From positions 1 through 64,000 of the forward strand of contig CAZWPX010000017.1 in assembly GCA_964636125.1 (NCBI GenBank): 64,000 nucleotides of DNA. Direction: 5' to 3'. Position numbers and translations under genes: made by a program. The notes beneath the pieces were generated by a model. It did not search any database. It saw nothing but the letters and a program-made list of their open reading frames with translations, and was not told the DNA's origin. Shown in pieces: positions 47,111-55,888 of this stretch (positions are counted from its first letter, which is position 1; each line of letters opens with the position of its first letter). The stretch is from CAJINA01 sp964636125. Lineage in GTDB: Bacteria; Desulfobacterota; Desulfobacteria; Desulfobacterales; CAJINA01.

Positions 47111-47128
47111 TGAATGAAATTTCATTCA
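47111..47128. promoter_or_regulatory. Perfect 18-base palindrome, candidate TetR/FadR operator
   Basis: TGAATGAAATTTCATTCA reads the same on both strands. It resembles the TGAATGA-TCATTCA operators known for TetR-type FadR repressors. It lies 115 bases upstream of the candidate -35 of the TetR gene, so its target promoter is not certain. Confidence 0.5.
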
Positions 47129-47179
47129 TTTAGTATGGCATATTCGTCAAGACCCGCGACTGGCAAGGTGATCGTAAAA

Positions 47180-48082
47180 CTAATTGGCAAGGGACTGCTG
47201 CTTCATCCGGTCGATCTGGCGATCCTTGTCCGCCCAGAACGCATTGATCCAGGCCTGAAATCGTTGTTTGAAGGCCAGGTCGTTAAAATAGTCGCCCCGG
47301 ATTTCACCCCCGATGGGAATCAACTGCACCTGCACCTGGATTTCGGGGATGCACCCGCAGATCAAATCCCAGAAGGTCCCCGCGCCCCGGGGGTAAAAGA
47401 TGGTCACATCGACGATACTGTTAAGTTGATCGCCCATGGCCGAGAGCACAAAGGCAATCCCCCCTGACTTGGGCCGTAAAAGGTGCTGGTAAGGCGAAGC
47501 CTGCCTGGCATGCTTTTCCCGGGTAAAGCGGGTACCTTCAACGAAATTCATAATCGAAACCGGAACAGTTTCAAATTTTTTGCAGGCCTTGCGTGTAATC
47601 TCGATATCTCGGCCCCGCAAATGGGGGTGCTTTTCAAGGAAGGCACGGGAGTAGCGCTTCATGAAAGGAAAATCCAGAGCCCACCAGGCCAGACCCAGTA
47701 CGGGCACCCAGATGAGTTCCTTCTTCAGGAAAAATTTCAGAAAAGGTATTTGGCGGTGGAAAATTTTCTGCAGGACCAGAATATCCACCCAGGACTGGTG
47801 ATTGGCCACCACGAGATACCACTCGTCGAGCTTGAGCCCCTCGATTCCGCGAACATTCCAGTGGGTGTTGCTCACAAGGCGCAGGTTGACGTTGTTCACC
47901 GCAATCCAGCTGCTGGCCAGCCAGTTCAAGGTTGCGTCACAGAGCTTTCGCCATAGTTTCATCGGAAAAATGAATTTTAAGAAAGCGACGATAAAAATAG
48001 GAATAACCCAGAAGATCGTATTCACAACAAACCCGACGAAAGAGAGGCTGCCTTTCACGGTTTCAGGTACCAGCGTTGTCAT
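47180..48082 (-). CDS. 1-acyl-glycerol-3-phosphate acyltransferase-like membrane protein (PlsC/YihG type)
   Basis: A 300-residue lysophospholipid acyltransferase. Motif I is NHQSWVDI (catalytic His and Asp four apart), motif III is VEGTRFT. A hydrophobic N-terminal segment (FVGFVVNTIFWVIPIFIVAFLKF) anchors it in the inner membrane. Length and the C-terminal part resemble the YihG branch. Neighbouring TetR may control it. Confidence 0.9.
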   Translation of the reverse strand: MTTLVPETVKGSLSFVGFVVNTIFWVIPIFIVAFLKFIFPMKLWRKLCDATLNWLASSWIAVNNVNLRLVSNTHWNVRGIEGLKLDEWYLVVANHQSWVDILVLQKIFHRQIPFLKFFLKKELIWVPVLGLAWWALDFPFMKRYSRAFLEKHPHLRGRDIEITRKACKKFETVPVSIMNFVEGTRFTREKHARQASPYQHLLRPKSGGIAFVLSAMGDQLNSIVDVTIFYPRGAGTFWDLICGCIPEIQVQVQLIPIGGEIRGDYFNDLAFKQRFQAWINAFWADKDRQIDRMKQQSLAN

Positions 48083-48473
48083 TTAAACCGCATCTCCGAT
48101 TGTTTTCGAATATAAATGGGTGGCTGGGCAATACGTCTCCCAGCCAGGCATGCCGGCACTCACTGAAAGCTATAATTGTCTAATATAACAAGGTTTAGTA
48201 CCTATCAGCGTAATTGAAACCGGAATTTTCTGAGTGTATCATAAAACCCGGCCATTAAAAACCCAGCCAGGCGGCTGTTTTACAATTGTTTTACATTCCC
48301 GGACACGCCCGGCCGGCTCCTCTCATGGCATCACATGTTGAAATGCAACGCCGCGCAAGTTGATCTGTGCCCAACCGCCCCGGTTGGTCGTTGACTTGCG
48401 GGCGTATATTGTTTTACAAAAACATGAATTTACTATTTTTAAGATCTGGAACGCTCAACCCGGGAAAAAGCAC
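48083..48473. other. Divergent region upstream of the histidine kinase
   Basis: A 391-base stretch with no gene. It contains three copies of the nonamer TGTTTTACA: 48276-48284 and 48287-48295, exactly 11 bases apart, and 48410-48418. This spacing is typical of OmpR/PhoB-family binding sites. Confidence 0.5.
48276..48295 (+). promoter_or_regulatory. Tandem direct repeats, candidate OmpR-type response regulator site
   Basis: Two TGTTTTACA copies with an 11-base period, about 180 bases before the kinase start. A third copy lies at 48410-48418. Likely target of the response regulator encoded at 49447, implying autoregulation. Confidence 0.5.
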
Positions 48474-49445
48474 ATGCGACAAGCCCGCTGGCTGTTTCAC
48501 CCCATCACAGTATTCATTTTCTCAATCCTTGCCCTGGGGCTCTCCCTGGCCCTTTATATATACTGGTATATTAATGTCAGCAGTGGGATGCAGGACCTTG
48601 TCAAAAGATTTAACATTGCCCCGGACCAGGTTCTGGCTCCGCAGGCCTGGCTGGTCATCATGGTCCTATCGATTCTGGTGGGCATTATCCTGATGGGCAT
48701 CTTCACCATTTTTGTCTACAACCAAAAAACCCTGCAATTGTACCAGCTGCAGCAGAATTTCATCAACAATTTTACCCATGAACTCAAGACGCCGGTGACC
48801 TCGCTCAAGCTTTTTCTGGAAACAATCTCCAAGCACAACCTCCCGCGGGAGGACCAGTTGAAATACATTGCTTATATGCTGGTGGATGTGGGCCGGTTGT
48901 CCGACCATATCAACCGGATCCTGAACCTGGCCCGCCTGGAGAGTAAAAGCTACAAGGGTATTTTTGAAAAAACGGATATCTCCCTGGCCATCGAAAATAT
49001 CGCCAAGACAAACAGTCCCCTCTTTAAAGACTGTAAAATCAGGATCAGCAATCCCGTGAACAGCAGCTGCGTCTATCTGGTCGACCAACTGCTGTTTGAA
49101 ACACTTGTCATGAACCTGCTGACAAACGCCGCCCGGTATAACAAGTCTGAATCACCGACGATTGGCATTCGGTTTTACCAGGAAAAACGAAATCTCAATA
49201 TCGAGTTTAAAGACAACGGAATCGGCATCAATAAAAAAGAAGCCAAAAAGGTATTTCGAAAATTTTACCAGGCCCGGCGCAGCGGTAGCGCGCTTTCCCG
49301 GGGTAGCGGACTGGGCCTGAACCTCGTACAGAGTATCGCCCGGCTGCACAAATGGCGCGTAAATGCCAAGGGCCGGATGGATGCCACCGGCTCGGTCTTC
49401 ACCCTGGTCTTGCCGGATAAAACCAAAGTCACCGAAACGGTCTAA
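48474..49445 (+). CDS. Sensor histidine kinase
   Basis: A 323-residue membrane kinase. Two transmembrane helices (about residues 11-33 and 59-82) enclose a very short periplasmic loop of about 25 residues. The dimerisation/phosphoacceptor motif is FTHELKTP (His102). N-box NLLTNAARYN, G1 FKDNGIGI, F-box FRKFYQ and G2 GSGLGLNLVQ are all present. The ATG at 48474 is chosen because it opens just before the first membrane helix; the ribosome binding site is weak. The response regulator follows 1 base later. Confidence 0.9.
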   Translation: MRQARWLFHPITVFIFSILALGLSLALYIYWYINVSSGMQDLVKRFNIAPDQVLAPQAWLVIMVLSILVGIILMGIFTIFVYNQKTLQLYQLQQNFINNFTHELKTPVTSLKLFLETISKHNLPREDQLKYIAYMLVDVGRLSDHINRILNLARLESKSYKGIFEKTDISLAIENIAKTNSPLFKDCKIRISNPVNSSCVYLVDQLLFETLVMNLLTNAARYNKSESPTIGIRFYQEKRNLNIEFKDNGIGINKKEAKKVFRKFYQARRSGSALSRGSGLGLNLVQSIARLHKWRVNAKGRMDATGSVFTLVLPDKTKVTETV

Positions 49446-49446
49446 G

Positions 49447-50175
49447 ATGAAAAATACAGATAAAAGACGCATTCTGGTTATTGAAGATGAAAAACACATC
49501 GCGGAAGGCATCCAGCTGAACCTCGCTTTGCAGGGCTACAAAGTAAAGGTTGTCGGCGATGGGGTTTCCGGGATCGACCTGTGGAAGAAATGGCAGCCGG
49601 ACCTCATTGTACTTGACATCATGCTGCCCGGGATCGACGGCCTGGCAGTTCTGCAGAACATCCGCCTGGAGGATGAGCGACTGCCGGTGCTGATCCTGTC
49701 TGCCAAGGCCACCGATCGTGACCGCGTAAAGGGCTTTTCACTGGGTGTGGATGACTATCTTGCCAAACCCTTCAACCTCGAGGAGTTCCTGCTGCGCGTG
49801 GAAAGGCTCCTGACGCGGGTGTCCTGGGAGCACCAGGACCAGGGCACACAGCCCGGAAAAACACGCGATTTTCTATCGACCTATGCATTCGGAAAAAACC
49901 GCATTGAATTCGAGTCTGCCAGCGCCCACTGCCAGGCCGGCAAGATTACCCTGACCGAACAGGAGCTGAAGCTGCTGAAACTATTTATCATCCATCGCGG
50001 CAAACCACTTTCGAGGAAAAAGATACTGGAAATCGGCTGGGGCTATACCGGCGGCATGACCACCCGTACTGTGGACAATTTCATCGTTCGGTTTAGAAAG
50101 TACTTTGAGGACAATCCTAAAAAACCGGTCCATTTCAAAAGTATCCGCTCCGTCGGATATATTTTCACGTCTTAA
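49447..50175 (+). CDS. OmpR/PhoB-family response regulator
   Basis: A 242-residue regulator. The receiver domain has the acidic pair in VIEDEKH, phosphoacceptor Asp57 in LIVLDIMLPG and the conserved Lys in LAKPF. The winged-helix output domain shows LTEQELKLLKLFIIHRGKPLS and RTVDNFIVRFRKYFE. The ATG at 49447 begins 1 base after the kinase stop. The cognate partner of the kinase upstream. Confidence 0.94.
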   Translation: MKNTDKRRILVIEDEKHIAEGIQLNLALQGYKVKVVGDGVSGIDLWKKWQPDLIVLDIMLPGIDGLAVLQNIRLEDERLPVLILSAKATDRDRVKGFSLGVDDYLAKPFNLEEFLLRVERLLTRVSWEHQDQGTQPGKTRDFLSTYAFGKNRIEFESASAHCQAGKITLTEQELKLLKLFIIHRGKPLSRKKILEIGWGYTGGMTTRTVDNFIVRFRKYFEDNPKKPVHFKSIRSVGYIFTS

Positions 50176-50183
50176 AGCGTCCG

Positions 50184-50678
50184 TTAGTCCTGTTTTTCCT
50201 GTTCGATCAGCCTGTCGAAAATCAAGCCGAAAAATCCGTGGCCGGCAGACGATAAAAACTGCCAGCCCAGGTGTGTCAGGCATTTTGAACAGATGGAAAC
50301 CCGCCACAGGTATCCTGCAAACCAGGTGAACTCATCCGAAGCAGGGCCCACTGGCCGGCAGCCGGGCGCCTCGCTGAAACAGCCGATTTCATAAACGACG
50401 CCAATGGGGTTGGCGAATGTGTGGCGATGGCTGCCGTTTATCCAGGTGCCTTGATTGGGGTCAGTTACCATGTTCGCACACTGGCGACAGAGAATGTACC
50501 GGTGCCCTTTTGTTTCAGGCTCCGCGACCGCGGCCGCAGGCGCGGCGCTTGTGAGGGGATTTGTTTTTCCCACCGGGTCTTTAAAATTCAATGCCTCCCG
50601 GCCAGGCATGCATAAAGACGGGTGCACCGCTTGCGGCCGTTCTGAAAAACAGGCTGTCGGTAACGGACTGTTTTGCAT
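50184..50678 (-). CDS. Cereblon-like CULT domain protein
   Basis: A 164-residue protein whose residues 60-157 form a CULT (cereblon thalidomide-binding) domain. The zinc cysteines are Cys64 and Cys67 (CRQC) and Cys130 and Cys133 (CSKC). The tri-tryptophan cage is complete: Trp119 (FTWF), Trp125 (YLWRV) and Trp139 (GWQF). The spacings of 6 and 14 residues equal those of human cereblon Trp380/386/400 and of the Magnetospirillum homologue MsCI4. The GSHRHTFANP and FFGLI segments also fit bacterial homologues. Residues 1-58 are low-complexity with no clear signal peptide. GGAGG lies 10 bases before the ATG. Convergent with the response regulator gene. The natural ligand of bacterial CULT proteins is not known; uracil and glutarimide-like rings are bound in vitro by the family. 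Confidence 0.88.
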   Translation of the reverse strand: MQNSPLPTACFSERPQAVHPSLCMPGREALNFKDPVGKTNPLTSAAPAAAVAEPETKGHRYILCRQCANMVTDPNQGTWINGSHRHTFANPIGVVYEIGCFSEAPGCRPVGPASDEFTWFAGYLWRVSICSKCLTHLGWQFLSSAGHGFFGLIFDRLIEQEKQD

Positions 50679-50811
50679 TAAATACTGACCCTCCTATTCA
50701 GATTGCGCCTGCTGCGGTATAAGATCCGAGTGCTTCAACCCCGGCATCGGCAGGCCGGCGGCCGGGCACCCAGGGACGCGCATCCATACAAATTACAGGT
50801 TTCAGGCAAAC

Positions 50812-51363
50812 ATGTCAAAAAAAGAGCCGCAAAATCATATCGAAAGCGGACGCCAGGGTGAGACCGCCGTTCCCTGGGTGTCGGATACGGCCTGGCGCAG
50901 TGCCAACCGCGCTATCGGACACCTGTGCACCCGCCATTATTCGTCGCTTGGCCCGGCCCGGGAAATCACCAGGGACCTGATAGCCTGCCTGGAACAAATC
51001 TTTCCACTGCTGGACCAGCTCTGCGGCCAGACCTGTTCAATCTGTCGGACCCCTTGCTGCCAGATAGCCACGGTGTGGTTTGACTATAAAGATCTGGTTT
51101 TCATGCATCTGTCCGGTTTGGAAACACCCCCTGGGCAAATCACCCGTAAACCTGCTGGGGCTTGTACTTACGGTGGCCCTGCCGGATGCCGCCTCCCCCG
51201 CCTGGGCAGGCCCTGGATCTGTGCGTGGTACCTGTGCCCCCCGCAAAAGGGCCTGCTCACCGCGGCGCCCCGGGATAAGCTGCGCTTGTTTGCAGAAAAC
51301 ATCCGGAACATCAAGCGCCTCCGCAAGCAGATGGAGGCTGAATTCATCCAGATCACGTCTTGA
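50812..51363 (+). CDS. Cysteine-rich conserved hypothetical protein
   Basis: A 183-residue protein of unknown function. It has a cysteine cluster QTCSICRTPCCQ in the middle and a second set in ACTYGGPAGCRLPRLGRPWIC followed by YLCPP, suggesting a bound metal or iron-sulfur centre reminiscent of YkgJ-type proteins. It is divergent from the CULT gene, 133 bases apart. The ribosome binding site is weak. Confidence 0.65.
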   Translation: MSKKEPQNHIESGRQGETAVPWVSDTAWRSANRAIGHLCTRHYSSLGPAREITRDLIACLEQIFPLLDQLCGQTCSICRTPCCQIATVWFDYKDLVFMHLSGLETPPGQITRKPAGACTYGGPAGCRLPRLGRPWICAWYLCPPQKGLLTAAPRDKLRLFAENIRNIKRLRKQMEAEFIQITS

Positions 51364-51472
51364 ATGGGCATGTATCAAAGAAAATGCTTGACATGCCACA
51401 ATGTGGTATGCCAAGGTGGTGTTACGGTATGAAATCAGTCTCCATCTAATGCCGTTCAAATCTCCCTTGTAG

Positions 51473-51512
51473 GCGGGCGACTTATTCCCCATGAGTCGCC
51501 CGCATTTCTTTT
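51473..51512 (+). terminator. Rho-independent terminator
   Basis: A perfect 10-base stem GCGGGCGACT / AGTCGCCCGC with an 11-base loop, followed by ATTTCTTTT. It lies about 110 bases after the cysteine-rich protein gene. Confidence 0.7.
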
Positions 51513-51544
51513 AAAATGCTATAAATCGTGCATCTCTAACGATT

Positions 51545-51572
51545 AAAAGGGGTTCCATTCGGAGCCCCTTTT
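51545..51572. terminator. Bidirectional terminator-like hairpin
   Basis: AAAAGGGG and CCCCTTTT form a stem extended by TTCC/GGAG, with A and T tracts on either side. Confidence 0.6.
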
Positions 51573-51818
51573 CTCATTGGTCGCCAAACCTGGTCAAATC
51601 AATCATTTACTGCTGGCAAAATGCTGACAATTTGCTGTCAATCGGATATTATTGAGAAGATTCTGGAGATCCTTTCAAATGTAGGTAAAATCGATGGTGT
51701 ATTCAGGCCCGCAGATTTGAAGACAGGCGCCCCCGGGTTTTCTAACCTCCTTGAATTACACTAACAAGCTGTTTTAACATACAATCCATTTTATCAATTT
51801 TAGCGAATATTGGCTTCG

Positions 51819-51875
51819 TGGCAAGGATCCCCAATATATAAGCAAGCTGTTTTTCGGGTGATACGCTTAACATAC
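51819..51875. repeat. Degenerate dispersed repeat, copy A
   Basis: TGGCAAGGATC, then (after a few differing bases) AGCAAGCTGT, TTTCGGGTGA and CTTAACATA align with copy B at 56175-56231 at roughly 75-80% by eye over about 50 bases. Confidence 0.5.
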
Positions 51876-52224
51876 ATGTAGTATGCGTGGCCTAACTGTG
51901 ATTTTGTATCGTCAGTTTTGGAAAAATGCCCTATTGGGGTCTCTGGGATGGTTCGGGGGTAATGAGTGGGTGAAAGTATTGGCCTGTAGTCGTGCGTTTT
52001 CGCCTTTCTTCGAATCATCCGATAAATTGCTAAAATTTGACAAAAACACCCCCAACTGATAGTTTTGCCTGGAGTTTTGCTTGGAGTTTCGCCATTCTTT
52101 CATGAACCTTTGGGCGAAGGGTTTGTAAGGGGCGAATTACATAACAGGTATTTTCATTAGGGCCTCAATTATCAAATTAACTATGAACAAACGATCTCGA
52201 AATCTATGGGCTGTTTCTAAAAAG

Positions 52225-52353
52225 TTACTGTAGCGATGCTAAGCAGGCTACTATTATTACAGCAGCCCTGAATGTTTGTGCCAGTTTCTCATAGAGTGTT
52301 GCAATACGCCGGTGGCCTTTAAGCTTGGCCCACTTCGCATTATATTTTACTAT
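52225..52353 (-). pseudogene. IS5-type transposase remnant (C-terminal end only)
   Basis: The minus strand encodes about 41 residues including YNAKWAKLKGHRRIATLYEK and then LAQTFRAAVIIVACLASLQ, followed by a stop. This is the typical C-terminus of IS5/IS4 transposases (H-RR-IAT-YEKLA pattern). A stop just upstream and lack of the DDE core show it is a fragment. Confidence 0.75.
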
Positions 52354-52381
52354 CTATAGACTTTATTTAGGGACTATCTAA

Positions 52382-54568
52382 GTGAAAAAATCCATCAATA
52401 CATGCAGATCCGTCACTCTTTTACTACTTATTCTATTTATATTACTAATCACAACCAAAACCATTATGGCTGGCGTTGTAGGAGATGCAAATAATGATGG
52501 GAAGAGAGGACTTGAAGATGTTATTTTTATTCTTCAAGAATTAGGGGGAATGGAACACCTCGCTGATGTTGACAATGATGGATATAGTGCCTCTATAGAT
52601 TGCGACGACATCGACCCAAGCATTAATCCTAGCGCCGAAGAGGTCTGCAACGGTCTTGATGACGACTGTGACGGGGACATAGATGAAGGTTTTGATCTTG
52701 GTGATCCCTGTGTCGTCGGTAGCGGAGTGTGTCAAAATAACGGTGTCAAGGTTTGCACCGGAGACGGCCAAGGTACGGAGTGCAGCGCAGCGGCGGGTTC
52801 TCCTGATACGGAGGTCTGCAACGGGCTTGATGACAACTGTGACGGGACAATAGATGAGGGTTTTGACCTTGGTAATCCCTGTATCGTTGGGGTCGGCGCA
52901 TGCCAAAATAGTGGCGTTAAGGTTTGCACCGGAGACGGCCAGGGTACGGAGTGCAGCGCAACGGCAGGTTCGCCTGGCACAGAGGTCTGCAACGGGTTAG
53001 ATGACGACTGTGACGGTGATATCGATGAAGATTTGGTGGGGCCACCCTGTGCGAATCAAGATGGCGTCTGCGCTGGCTCAACACAGACTTGTGGCGGTGC
53101 TGCAGGCTGGCAGCCTTGCACAGCAGGTACTTACAGTTCTAATAGCGCAGAATATGAAATTTTTGAAGTTTCCTGCGACGGCCTGGATAACAATTGTGAT
53201 GGCCGAACAGATGCAGTGGACCAGGATAATGATTCCCATATCAGCCTGGCATGTGGCGGTATCGATTGTAACGATCAAAATCCACTGATATCCCCAGACG
53301 CAAACGAGATATGTGGAGACGGCCTAGACAACGATTGTAGCGGAACGATAGACGATAAAGATGTAGATCAGGACGGGTACATTGATAGCGCCTGCGGGGG
53401 CGACGATTGTAACGATCAAAATCCGCTGATGTACCTCGGGGCACCCGAAATATGCGACAACCTGGACAACGATTGTAACGGGACTGCAGACGATAAAGAT
53501 GGGGATCAAGACGGGTATATTGATATTGCCTGTCTGGGAACAGATTGCAATGATGCTTCTGCTTTTGCAAACCCAGACGCTGCCGAGGTATGCGGTGACG
53601 GGCTGGACAATGACTGTGATGGTTCAATTGACAATAAGGATGCGGATGGCGATTCATATATTGATGCAGCGTGTGGCGGTTTGGACTGCAATGACACTGA
53701 GTATGAGATGTATCCTGGTGCTGCTGAGGTCTGCGGTGACGGGCTGGACAATGACTGTGACGGCACAGCTGACAATAAGGACTCGGATGGCGATACATAT
53801 ATTGATGCAGCGTGTGGAGGGGATGACTGCAATGATACCGACGCGCTGATTCATCCTGGAATGGATGAAATTTGTGGTAACGCAGTGGATGAGGATTGCT
53901 CGGGAGCAGTTGACGATAAAGATTCAGATGGGGATGGATTTATCGACAATTCATCTTCCTGCGGTGGTACAGATTGCAATGATTCTGAAGCTGCTGTTTA
54001 TCCGGGTGCCAGTGAAATCCTTGACATGAAGGACAATGACTGTGATGGCTTTATTGATGAGGGGCTTATTCCAATCGGTAGCATTATCATTACAGAAATT
54101 ATGAAGAGCCCCCTCGCAGTACCTGACACTGAAGGTGAATGGTTTGAGGTGTTTAATAGATCTGCTTTCCCAATTAATATGGACTCATGGGTGATCAAAG
54201 ATTTTGGCACAGATAGTTTTACTGTAAGTGCGCCATCAGGATTAATTGTTCTACCAGGAGATTTTGCTGTCTTTTGCCGAAATGGAAATATGGCCCTAAA
54301 TGGCGGCGTTGGATGCAACTATGTATACGATAATTTTTCCCTTAGTGATAACGAAGATGAAATTGTACTGGAAATTAACGACGTTGTAATAGACGAAGTT
54401 ATGTACAACGGCTCCTTTCCCAATTCTCCTGGAAAATCAATGAATTTGGGCGCGAATACTTTTGACCATGTAGCAAACAACAACGGCAGTTTTTGGTGCA
54501 ATGCAACAACGCTATTTGGAGGGGGAGATTTTGGATCACCGCAATTCATGAATGAAGTGTGTTATTGA
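52382..54568 (+). CDS. Secreted MopE-like metal-binding repeat protein with dockerin-like and lamin-tail domains
   Basis: A 728-residue secreted protein. A signal peptide (residues 1-30) is followed by a dockerin-like segment GDANNDGKRGLEDVIFILQE. Then come about nine repeats of the MopE type, each with an aspartate-rich turn (DxDGDxYID, DCND, GLDNDCDG) and paired cysteines, likely binding calcium or another metal. Residues from about 560 form a lamin-tail domain (IIITEIMKSP...EWFEVFNRS). The start is a GTG with only a weak GGGA upstream. The repeats also give tandem DNA repeats. Gene base composition is AT-richer than the amine island. Function probably surface or extracellular adhesion; not proven. 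Confidence 0.87.
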   Translation: MKKSINTCRSVTLLLLILFILLITTKTIMAGVVGDANNDGKRGLEDVIFILQELGGMEHLADVDNDGYSASIDCDDIDPSINPSAEEVCNGLDDDCDGDIDEGFDLGDPCVVGSGVCQNNGVKVCTGDGQGTECSAAAGSPDTEVCNGLDDNCDGTIDEGFDLGNPCIVGVGACQNSGVKVCTGDGQGTECSATAGSPGTEVCNGLDDDCDGDIDEDLVGPPCANQDGVCAGSTQTCGGAAGWQPCTAGTYSSNSAEYEIFEVSCDGLDNNCDGRTDAVDQDNDSHISLACGGIDCNDQNPLISPDANEICGDGLDNDCSGTIDDKDVDQDGYIDSACGGDDCNDQNPLMYLGAPEICDNLDNDCNGTADDKDGDQDGYIDIACLGTDCNDASAFANPDAAEVCGDGLDNDCDGSIDNKDADGDSYIDAACGGLDCNDTEYEMYPGAAEVCGDGLDNDCDGTADNKDSDGDTYIDAACGGDDCNDTDALIHPGMDEICGNAVDEDCSGAVDDKDSDGDGFIDNSSSCGGTDCNDSEAAVYPGASEILDMKDNDCDGFIDEGLIPIGSIIITEIMKSPLAVPDTEGEWFEVFNRSAFPINMDSWVIKDFGTDSFTVSAPSGLIVLPGDFAVFCRNGNMALNGGVGCNYVYDNFSLSDNEDEIVLEINDVVIDEVMYNGSFPNSPGKSMNLGANTFDHVANNNGSFWCNATTLFGGGDFGSPQFMNEVCY

Positions 54569-55089
54569 TAAAGATTTTGGAAAAATTTCAAAATATCCTA
54601 TTTCCCTTGTAGCGGGGTTGCAAAGAGAGGAATTTTCTTCTTTCATGTCGGGGCGGGGCAACATAGTATCTGTAAAATTGTTTAGAGACTCATATAAATT
54701 CTGCCTAAAGTGCCAAATAGTCAAACTTGAAACTTTTGTTATATTTTATTCCTTGTACATCTCTGGCTCCTGAAAGAATTGTGATATCACCATTCCCGGT
54801 TCAATAGACTCCGGTGGTGCTTACTGAGATGATATCTGTAATCGAAGTATTATTATCATGCCTATTATTTTGTGTTAAAACGGCCTTTCGGATATAGTTT
54901 CTCAAGCTGATACTACACTTAATTGCCAACATCCACATTTTAGTATTCCTATAATTCGCTGCTGCTTCCAATCTTATTCAAATTTGCGCATCAAGTTCAC
55001 TATTTATGCTTCTCGATGAATGCAATTCTGTACTTCAATCTTATCTCTTGTAGCGACAATATAAAATGGCTAGCAATGTGAGGGAAAGT
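54569..55089. other. Gene-free AT-rich stretch
   Basis: These 521 bases show no supported gene, RNA gene or strong hairpin. Confidence 0.5.
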
Positions 55090-55458
55090 ATGCGGCTTAG
55101 TAACAATTATTCAATGAAAAAAATATATGTTGAAGCTTGCCCAATAGCAAAAATTAGTTTTTGGATTGGTGCCATAACATTTGCGTCGTGGTTGCTGGCA
55201 GTTCTACTGGGGCTAACATTTCCCGCACCGCCAGGTCATGCTTCACCCGCTTTAGGCAAAGCTGGTGCACTTTTTGTGATTTTAATGCTATTATCTATAC
55301 TGCTGTCTATTGGAACATTGATAATCACGGTAACCACGTTAATCTTAGTTATAGTTAGCAAAGGCGAACGAAAAGGTATTGTTTTAGCAATGACCGGGCT
55401 TGCCCTTGCCGGAATACCTTGGTTATATGGGCCTGTCACCCGCCTGATTAATTTTTAA
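55090..55458 (+). CDS. Small multi-pass membrane protein
   Basis: A 122-residue protein with three predicted transmembrane helices (ISFWIGAITFASWLLAVLLG, LFVILMLLSILLSIGTLI and a last one near IVLAMTGLALAGIPWLY). It resembles DUF4190-like proteins in topology only. The ATG at 55090 is preferred because GAGGG lies 6 bases upstream; the frame is open from an ATG at 55066. Not recognised. Confidence 0.55.
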   Translation: MRLSNNYSMKKIYVEACPIAKISFWIGAITFASWLLAVLLGLTFPAPPGHASPALGKAGALFVILMLLSILLSIGTLIITVTTLILVIVSKGERKGIVLAMTGLALAGIPWLYGPVTRLINF

Positions 55459-55516
55459 GTAAAACAATTGCTCACCGATTCACAAGGTAGATAGCAGGCG
55501 CTAAAAATTTACCGAT

Positions 55517-55888
55517 ATGCGATTAGTGAAAACTACCAGTTTTAGTGTGCCCCGATTATTCGCCATCGTAACATTATTTGCTATTTTGATTGATGGTATA
55601 GTTACTATAGTTTTCTTTTTAAACGATTGGAAACAAGGTGCTTTTAATTTTACGATATTCCATTTGCCGCTTTTTATCCTCGGTTATTTTTTCTGGTTCG
55701 GCCGTAAATTATCGGTTATACTATCGGCTTTTCTCTTATCCGTTTTACTTGGATTATATGGAATAGGGTATTTATATATTGCGGCCGAAGCGTATAGTTT
55801 TTCTATTTTTCTGTTAGCAGTTGCAAATTTTATTGCCGCCGTCTCTTCGGTCCTATCCCTAATTAACAGATTCAGGCGATTGGATTAA
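55517..55888 (+). CDS. Small multi-pass membrane protein
   Basis: A 123-residue hydrophobic protein with about four predicted transmembrane helices (LFAIVTLFAILIDGIVTIVF, FHLPLFILGYFFWFG, VILSAFLLSVLLGLYGIGYL and FLLAVANFIAAVSSVLSLI) and a basic C-terminal tail RFRRLD. No ribosome binding site is obvious. Not recognised. It lies in the AT-rich region after another small membrane protein. Confidence 0.5.
   Translation: MRLVKTTSFSVPRLFAIVTLFAILIDGIVTIVFFLNDWKQGAFNFTIFHLPLFILGYFFWFGRKLSVILSAFLLSVLLGLYGIGYLYIAAEAYSFSIFLLAVANFIAAVSSVLSLINRFRRLD

Larger units (their letters stand above)
46910..47179. other. AT-rich leader of the TetR gene
   Basis: Non-coding, 270 bases, holding the TetR promoter and the 18-base palindrome listed separately. 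Confidence 0.5.
51364..52224. other. Gene-free AT-rich stretch
   Basis: Besides two terminator-like hairpins near its left end, I find no supported gene. A segment at about 51819-51875 is a diverged copy of one at about 56175-56231. Confidence 0.5.

Noticed and set aside
51912..52103. 63-residue frame on the minus strand
   Set aside because: No start signal and low-complexity composition; no match to a family I recognise.
52600..54060. Regular direct repeats that could suggest a CRISPR array
   Set aside because: The repeats are in phase with a long coding frame and encode Asp-rich metal-binding units, with no constant repeat/variable spacer structure.
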